Assembly (NCBI GenBank): GCA_947177325.1
Contig: CAMWUH010000045.1
Location: forward strand, 1 to 10,702
Reading direction: 5' to 3'
Length of the DNA: 10,702 nucleotides
Source of the DNA: an uncultured Bacteroidales bacterium
GTDB taxonomy: Bacteria > Bacteroidota > Bacteroidia > Bacteroidales > Muribaculaceae
Positions 6,484 to 10,702 of this stretch are shown one piece after another. Position 1 is the first letter of the stretch. Every line of letters begins with the position of its first letter. The position numbers and the translations under genes were made by a program. The notes beneath the pieces were generated by a model, which was not told the origin of the DNA, did not search any database, and saw nothing but the letters and a program-made list of their open reading frames with translations.

Positions 6484-7647
6484 ATGTTTCAACGCAAGAT
6501 TGCCATAATCACGACTACGCGAGCTGACTGGGGGCTTTTGCATCCGGTAGCTGTTGCATTGCGCGAAAAAACAGGCAAGCCACCGATTATATTGGCCGGG
6601 AACAGTCATCTTGACCCGGAGCGTGGGTTGACTGTCAATGAGATTATCGCCGATGGATTCTCGCCTGTGTATATGCAAAAGCCTATGGATTTCAACAACC
6701 GGTCGTCAGTTATGACCGCTACACTCGCATCAGTTGCAGGGGAGATTGAACGGAACCGACCTGACATAGTGTTGCTTTTGGGCGACCGATTCGAGATGCT
6801 CGCTGCTGCTTCGGCCGTAGCGGCGTGTGATGTGCCGATTGCCCACATTTCAGGAGGAGAGATTACGGAGGGTGCTGTTGACGACAATTTCCGTCACGCG
6901 ATTACCAAGCTCGCCTCGCTTCATTTCGTTACCACGGAAGAGCATCGACATCGTGTTATTCAAATGGGAGAACAACCGGCGCGAGTGATCAACACCGGAG
7001 CTATTGGAGTCAGCAACGTTGCTGATGTCGTGCCTGTAAGTCGTCAAGAGTTGGAACGTTCGTTAGGTTTTGAATTAGGGCATCGTCCTGTGTTAGTTAC
7101 TTTCCACCCGGCAACGATGGATCCTGTCAGCCCTGCCGAGCGATTTGCTGCTCTCTTGACGGCTCTTGACCGACATTCCGAGTTGTCGCCCCTTTTCACG
7201 TATCCCAATAACGATGATAGCGGTCGTCAACTTATATCCATGATTGAGGAGTATGTGGCTACTCATTCCGGAGCCCGCGCAGTGGCTTCGCTTGGGCGTG
7301 AGCGATATTTGTCGGCTCTGAGCTATGTTGAAGCGGTAGTAGGCAACTCGTCGAGCGGATTGGTTGAAGTGCCGTCAGCCGGTATTCCAACGGTAGATAT
7401 CGGCATACGTCAGCGAGGCCGCACAGCCGGTGCGTCGGTGATTCATTGCGGCGACTCGGCCGACGAAATTTTCCAAGCTATTTCATTGGCTCTCTCCCCT
7501 GAGATGAAAGAGAAGGCATCGCAACGCATCAATCCATATATGGGAGTCGACCCGGTGAAAACCATAGTGGATACGCTGACTGATATCGATGTATCAAGTT
7601 TGCTCCCCAAAAAGTTTCACGACATTGATTTCACTATATCAAAATGA
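6484..7647 (+). CDS. neuC: UDP/GDP-sugar 2-epimerase, hydrolysing (NeuC/LegG type)
   Basis: This 387-residue, full-length cytoplasmic enzyme of the hydrolysing sugar-nucleotide 2-epimerase family releases the nucleotide and yields the free 2-epimer (ManNAc from UDP-GlcNAc in NeuC; 2,4-diacetamido-2,4,6-trideoxymannose in LegG). Family motifs are clear: TTRADWGLL (11-19), LLGDRFEM (98-105), HISGGEITEGAVDD (121-134), TFHPAT (206-211), GNSSSG (287-292) and EVPSAGIPTVDIG (295-307) with R311/R313 near the nucleotide site. The ATG is the only one compatible with the usual N-terminus. The stop overlaps the next gene's start in ATGA, indicating translational coupling. Whether the substrate is UDP-GlcNAc, or a UDP- or GDP-linked bacillosamine derivative, cannot be read from the motifs; the PtmE-like gene downstream favours a GDP-linked substrate. 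Confidence 0.93.
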   Translation: MFQRKIAIITTTRADWGLLHPVAVALREKTGKPPIILAGNSHLDPERGLTVNEIIADGFSPVYMQKPMDFNNRSSVMTATLASVAGEIERNRPDIVLLLGDRFEMLAAASAVAACDVPIAHISGGEITEGAVDDNFRHAITKLASLHFVTTEEHRHRVIQMGEQPARVINTGAIGVSNVADVVPVSRQELERSLGFELGHRPVLVTFHPATMDPVSPAERFAALLTALDRHSELSPLFTYPNNDDSGRQLISMIEEYVATHSGARAVASLGRERYLSALSYVEAVVGNSSSGLVEVPSAGIPTVDIGIRQRGRTAGASVIHCGDSADEIFQAISLALSPEMKEKASQRINPYMGVDPVKTIVDTLTDIDVSSLLPKKFHDIDFTISK

Positions 7648-8345
7648 GTGTTAACCCTATCTATATAATTCCGGCCCGTGGCGGCAGCAAAGGCATCCCA
7701 CATAAAAATATTGCCCTTTTAGCCGGTGAGCCACTGATTGCTTACACCATCCGGGCAGCGCTCGCCGTTGCTCCGGCAGAAAGAGTGATTGTAAGCACCG
7801 ACGATGACGAAATAGCCGCCGTCAGTGAGCTATATGGCCTCGACTGCTCTTATCGTCGACCGCCTGAATTGGCCACTGACACAGCCGGCTCGCGCGAAGT
7901 TATTCTTGATGGCATGAATCTTGCCGACCGTCGCGGAATTTGCTACGATGCGGTAGTTTTGCTCCAACCCACTTCTCCACTCCGCCGCCCTGAAGATATC
8001 AATGCCGCTTTGGCTCTTTATAATCCCGCACTCGTAGATATGGTAGTAACCGTGACCGAAGCCGCTGCCAATCCCTATTATAACTCCTTTGAAACCGATT
8101 CAGAAGGGTATCTCCATGTGTCGAAAGGCGATGGACTGCTTACACGTCGACAGGATGCCCCTCGGGTTTGGGAATATAACGGCGCTGTTTACGTAATTAA
8201 CCCTGAATCAATCAGGAAAATGCCCATGGGAAAATTCCCGCGGCGTATTCCTTCTCCGATGCCCCGCGAAAGGAGTATCGACATTGACTCAAAGCTTGAC
8301 TTGCTAATTGCTGAAATAATTTTAAAAAATGACTGCCAACTATAA
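7644..8345 (+). CDS. neuA: CMP-nonulosonate synthetase (acylneuraminate cytidylyltransferase; NeuA/LegF)
   Basis: This 233-residue enzyme activates sialic, legionaminic or a related nine-carbon acid with CTP to give the CMP-sugar used by glycosyltransferases. Motifs seen: nucleotide-binding IIPARGGSKGIPHKN (8-22), STDDDEIA (51-58), LQPTSPLRR (107-115), RRQDAPRVWEYNGAVY (168-183) and the metal-binding SIDIDSKLDL (211-220), all intact. Length fits the short single-domain form, with no C-terminal esterase domain. It overlaps neuC by 4 nt and the next gene by 17 nt, so the three are one translation-coupled unit. The choice between NeuA, LegF and PseF is not settled: the neighbours argue against pseudaminic acid, whose epimerase analogue PseG is a different family. 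Confidence 0.93.
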   Translation: MSVNPIYIIPARGGSKGIPHKNIALLAGEPLIAYTIRAALAVAPAERVIVSTDDDEIAAVSELYGLDCSYRRPPELATDTAGSREVILDGMNLADRRGICYDAVVLLQPTSPLRRPEDINAALALYNPALVDMVVTVTEAAANPYYNSFETDSEGYLHVSKGDGLLTRRQDAPRVWEYNGAVYVINPESIRKMPMGKFPRRIPSPMPRERSIDIDSKLDLLIAEIILKNDCQL

Positions 8346-9354
8346 TCATATCATTACATCCGAAGCTACTATTGGCGATGCACTGCTGCGACTTAACAGC
8401 TTGACGGATGGAAATTTGACCATTGTTGTTGTTGATACCGACAATCGCCTCCGCGGCACTGTTACCGATGGCGATATCCGTCGTGCGCTCCTCAAGGGGC
8501 TTACGCTGTCAGCACCTGTCACAGAGGCTGTCCAATCCAATTGCATCACGTCGTCAGCGTTGCCTCAGCGAGGCCGGGTCAACGATTTACTCGCTCGCGG
8601 CATAAAGTTGCTTCCAATAGTCGATGCTGAAGGAAAATTGATTGATTTGGTTGACTTGCGTAATTTTCACGCTCCAATTCCTGTGAGCGCACTGATTATG
8701 GCCGGGGGAAAAGGGGAGCGACTTCGCCCTGCAACCCTGACCACACCCAAGCCTCTGCTCGAAATCAACGGACGACCTATAATTGACTACGTAGTGGAGC
8801 GGCTGCGAAATAGCGGGATAGAGCGAATCACCGTGGCTTGTCGATATTTGGCCGAGCAGCTGATAGCTCATTTTTCCGGTTCCAATGTAAAGTGCATTGT
8901 TGAACAGCAACCGTTGGGCACAATCGGTGCTCTGTCAATGATGGTCGATGAATTGTCTGACTATATCGTTGTTATGAACTGCGATTTGCTGACTACGATC
9001 GACATTTCCGAGATGCTCGACTTTTTGATTGCTCAAGAGGCCGATGTTGCTATCGCTACTGTGCCCTACACCGTGCAGGTACCTTATGCTATTTTGGAAA
9101 CGGATGGCACAATAGTAAAATCGCTTCAGGAGAAACCTTCCTACACTTTTTATGCCAACGCCGGCATCTATTTGCTCCATAAAAGCGTTATAGATATGAT
9201 ACAACCTGATAAGCGCCTCGACGCCCCTGACTTGATAGAGCGAGCGATTAACTCCGGAAAGAGAGTGGTCAGCTTCCCGCTCAAAGGCACTTGGGTCGAC
9301 ATCGGCACCCCGGCTGACTTCAGCTATGCCCGGCAATTGCTCAATAAGCAATAA
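8329..9354 (+). CDS. CBS-domain sugar-1-phosphate nucleotidyltransferase, PtmE-like
   Basis: This 341-residue fusion has two CBS repeats (about 8-58, with VTDGDIRRALLKG at 45-57, and about 66-113) and then a sugar nucleotidyltransferase domain (about 118-341). The latter shows the signature AGGKGERLRPAT (125-136), TPKPLLEINGRPII (139-152), metal-binding D219 in VVMNCDL, QEKPS (267-271), NAGIYLL (277-283) and WVDIGTPADF (322-331). The same CBS-NTP-transferase layout occurs in Campylobacter PtmE, which makes GDP-GlcN from glucosamine-1-phosphate for CMP-legionaminic acid. Place beside NeuC- and NeuA-type genes matches that role, so it may supply the GDP-sugar precursor; other sugars are possible. 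The CBS pair may sense adenine nucleotides. The start overlaps neuA by 17 nt and is preceded by an A-rich stretch rather than a Shine-Dalgarno sequence. Confidence 0.88.
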   Translation: MTANYNHIITSEATIGDALLRLNSLTDGNLTIVVVDTDNRLRGTVTDGDIRRALLKGLTLSAPVTEAVQSNCITSSALPQRGRVNDLLARGIKLLPIVDAEGKLIDLVDLRNFHAPIPVSALIMAGGKGERLRPATLTTPKPLLEINGRPIIDYVVERLRNSGIERITVACRYLAEQLIAHFSGSNVKCIVEQQPLGTIGALSMMVDELSDYIVVMNCDLLTTIDISEMLDFLIAQEADVAIATVPYTVQVPYAILETDGTIVKSLQEKPSYTFYANAGIYLLHKSVIDMIQPDKRLDAPDLIERAINSGKRVVSFPLKGTWVDIGTPADFSYARQLLNKQ

Positions 9355-9366
9355 AACAGGCAAACT

Positions 9367-9390
9367 ATTATCTCACAGTACATTATCTCA
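9367..9390 (+). repeat. Two copies of ATTATCTCA before obgE
   Basis: The 9-mer ATTATCTCA occurs at 9367-9375 and again at 9382-9390 (15-bp period), filling most of the 43-bp gap between the PtmE-like gene and obgE and ending 7 bp before its ATG. No convincing TAnnTTTG box is seen in the gap, so obgE is probably read from upstream. The function of the repeat is unknown. Confidence 0.4.
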
Positions 9391-9397
9391 ACTAATT

Positions 9398-10603
9398 ATG
9401 GCAGATTCCAATTTTATTGACTATGTTAAAGTGCTTTGCCGCTCGGGCAAAGGAGGCGCCGGTTCGCGCCATTTCTATCGTGCTAAATATGTGCCTAAAG
9501 GTGGGCCTGACGGTGGTGATGGCGGTCGTGGTGGCCACATTATTTTGAAAGGCAACCGCAATATGTGGACCCTTCTTCCGCTCCGTTACCGTCGCCACAT
9601 CTTTGCCGGCAACGGTCAAAGCGGCTCCGGCGGCAGATCGTTTGGTAAAGACGGTGACGATGTAGTTGTTGAAGTGCCCTGTGGCACCGTGGTATTTGAT
9701 GCCGAAACCGGCGAATATCTCTGCGAAGTAACTGACGATGGTCAGGAAGTGAAATTGCTCCGTGGCGGTCGTGGCGGTCTTGGCAACTGGCACTTTAAAT
9801 CGGCCACTAATCGCACTCCTCGCTATGCTCAGCCGGGTGAACCGGCAGTAGAAAAGTCGGTAATCTTGGAGCTGAAACTGTTGGCTGATGTAGGTTTGGT
9901 CGGCTTCCCTAATGCCGGTAAGTCAACATTGCTCTCGGCCGTTTCCGAGGCTCGACCCAAAATTGCCGATTACCCCTTCACAACAATGGAGCCGCAGCTT
10001 GGCATTGTGGCTTATCGCGGTAACCGCTCGTTTGTGATGGCCGATATCCCCGGTATTATTGAGGGAGCGAGTGAGGGCAAAGGACTTGGCTTGCGTTTCT
10101 TGCGCCATATTGAGCGCAACGCGGTGTTGCTGTTTATGGTGCCGGCTGATGCCGATGATGTTGCCGCCCAATATCAAGTGCTTCTCAACGAGCTTGAGCA
10201 ATTCAACCCGCAGTTGATGGACAAGCCCCGAGTGCTTGCCATATCGAAAAGCGATATGCTCGATGAGGAACTTATGCATGAAATTTCCAAAACTCTCCCT
10301 GAGGGTATTCCTCATGTATTCATCTCAGCCGTTACCGGCCAGGGATTGACTGAGCTGAAAGACATTTTGTGGGGTCAGATCACCGACGACCGTAACCGTA
10401 TTGAAGAGATTCCTATCACTCACCGACCGCTCGACGGCCACCATCGTGTTCGCGAAGAGGATGAATTCATTTTCGAGCCTGCTCCCGTTGAGGAAGAAGA
10501 TGAGGAAATCGTTGGCCAAATGCTTGATGAAGACGAGGGTGAATGGGACGACATGGAGTGGGAATACAACCCCGATGACGACACTCCCGACTCCGGGAAA
10601 TAA
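9398..10603 (+). CDS. obgE: GTPase Obg (ribosome assembly / stress)
   Basis: This 401-residue cytoplasmic Obg GTPase is essential in most bacteria and acts in 50S subunit maturation and growth control. The glycine-rich Obg domain covers about 1-158 (PKGGPDGGDGGRGG at 33-46, LLRGGRGGLGNWHF at 120-133). The G domain follows: G1 GFPNAGKS (169-176), G2 YPFTT (192-196), G3 DIPG (216-219), G4 SKSD (283-286, in place of NKxD), G5 SAV (310-312). The tail (about 352-401) is strongly acidic, as in other Bacteroidetes Obg, and replaces the OCT domain. The ATG at 9398 gives MADSNFIDYVK, the usual start; an in-frame ATG at 9326 lies inside the previous gene and would add non-homologous residues. Only 43 bp separate it from the sugar gene and 18 bp from the next start, suggesting co-transcription. 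Confidence 0.97.
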   Translation: MADSNFIDYVKVLCRSGKGGAGSRHFYRAKYVPKGGPDGGDGGRGGHIILKGNRNMWTLLPLRYRRHIFAGNGQSGSGGRSFGKDGDDVVVEVPCGTVVFDAETGEYLCEVTDDGQEVKLLRGGRGGLGNWHFKSATNRTPRYAQPGEPAVEKSVILELKLLADVGLVGFPNAGKSTLLSAVSEARPKIADYPFTTMEPQLGIVAYRGNRSFVMADIPGIIEGASEGKGLGLRFLRHIERNAVLLFMVPADADDVAAQYQVLLNELEQFNPQLMDKPRVLAISKSDMLDEELMHEISKTLPEGIPHVFISAVTGQGLTELKDILWGQITDDRNRIEEIPITHRPLDGHHRVREEDEFIFEPAPVEEEDEEIVGQMLDEDEGEWDDMEWEYNPDDDTPDSGK

Positions 10604-10620
10604 TCTCTCCTTAATCTCTC
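10601..10620 (+). repeat. Two copies of TAATCTCTC spanning the obgE stop and leading to recO
   Basis: TAATCTCTC occurs at 10601-10609 (its TAA is the obgE stop) and at 10612-10620, ending one base before the next ATG. The pyrimidine-rich repeat occupies the whole ribosome-binding region. No Shine-Dalgarno sequence is present. Its meaning is unknown and chance duplication is possible. Confidence 0.4.
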
Positions 10621-10621
10621 A

Positions 10622-10702
10622 ATGGCCGACAGTGAATTTACTTCGACGCGAGCAGTTGTGCTCAGGCGGGTTGCTTATCGCGACTCTCGCGCTATGGTGA
10701 CC
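10622..10702 (+). CDS. recO: Probable DNA repair protein RecO, N-terminal fragment (cut by window edge)
   Basis: Twenty-seven codons are visible from the ATG at 10622 to the right edge, with no stop. The peptide TRAVVLRRVAYRDSRAMVT (residues 9-27) matches the first strand pair of the RecO OB-fold, whose family pattern is roughly 'T.aIVL...kYgdss.IV..yT'. RecO loads RecA with RecF/RecR in recombinational repair. The start lies 18 bp after the obgE stop on the same strand, so the gene is likely in the same transcript. The call rests on a short fragment; another OB-fold protein cannot be excluded. Confidence 0.68.
   Translation, partial: MADSEFTSTRAVVLRRVAYRDSRAMVT

Noticed and set aside
8935..9363. 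Minus-strand open frame of 142 codons opposite the nucleotidyltransferase
   Set aside because: It is antisense to conserved catalytic motifs, with no family resemblance of its own.
9326..9397. Upstream in-frame ATG at 9326 as obgE start
   Set aside because: It lies within the 3' end of the nucleotidyltransferase gene and adds 24 residues unlike Obg; the ATG at 9398 gives the usual MADSNF start.
9392..9793. Minus-strand open frame opposite obgE, Ala/Thr-rich
   Set aside because: It is a shadow of the glycine-rich Obg domain.
1..10702. Mobile element, CRISPR array, tRNA or rRNA
   Set aside because: I found no transposase or integrase motifs, no regularly spaced direct repeats of CRISPR size, and no tRNA- or rRNA-like sequence on either strand.

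Overview
The window looks like chromosomal DNA of a Bacteroidales bacterium, probably a gut lineage near Muribaculaceae or Prevotellaceae. This rests on an Obg GTPase of Bacteroidetes type, perfect TAnnTTTG (-7) promoter boxes, starts without Shine-Dalgarno sequences, a BspA-like leucine-rich-repeat protein ending in a 'YDLQGRRV' tail, and a lipoprotein-TPR-TM-HTH regulator of a kind seen almost only in Bacteroidetes. The genus is an inference.

The left part (about 1-6346) is all on the minus strand, visibly AT-rich and accessory in character. In transcription order it holds a membrane TPR regulator with a lipobox (6346-4703), a 250-bp AT-rich gap with a consensus promoter, a small secreted protein of unknown function (4452-4078), an 875-residue secreted C13/legumain-like cysteine peptidase with an EF-hand loop and beta-sandwich modules (4039-1412), and a secreted BspA-like LRR protein that runs off the left edge (1336-1). 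The last three look like one operon of exported proteins. The TPR protein is a natural candidate for its regulator, but this is guilt by association only.

The right part (6484-10702) is on the plus strand, more GC-rich and tightly packed: neuC/legG-type sugar-nucleotide 2-epimerase, neuA/legF-type CMP-nonulosonate synthetase, a CBS-nucleotidyltransferase resembling PtmE, obgE, and the first 27 codons of a probable recO. The first three overlap by 4 and 17 nt and form a nonulosonate (sialic or legionaminic acid) module. The PtmE-like enzyme tilts the guess towards the GDP-linked legionaminic-acid route. No nonulosonate synthase (NeuB/LegI) gene is present here.

The two halves are separated by a compact divergent promoter region (about 6390-6483) with two perfect -7 boxes. 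The neuC promoter sits so close to the ATG that its transcript is predicted to be leaderless or nearly so, and a run of nine A lies in its spacer. I saw no tRNA, rRNA, CRISPR array, insertion sequence or integrase.
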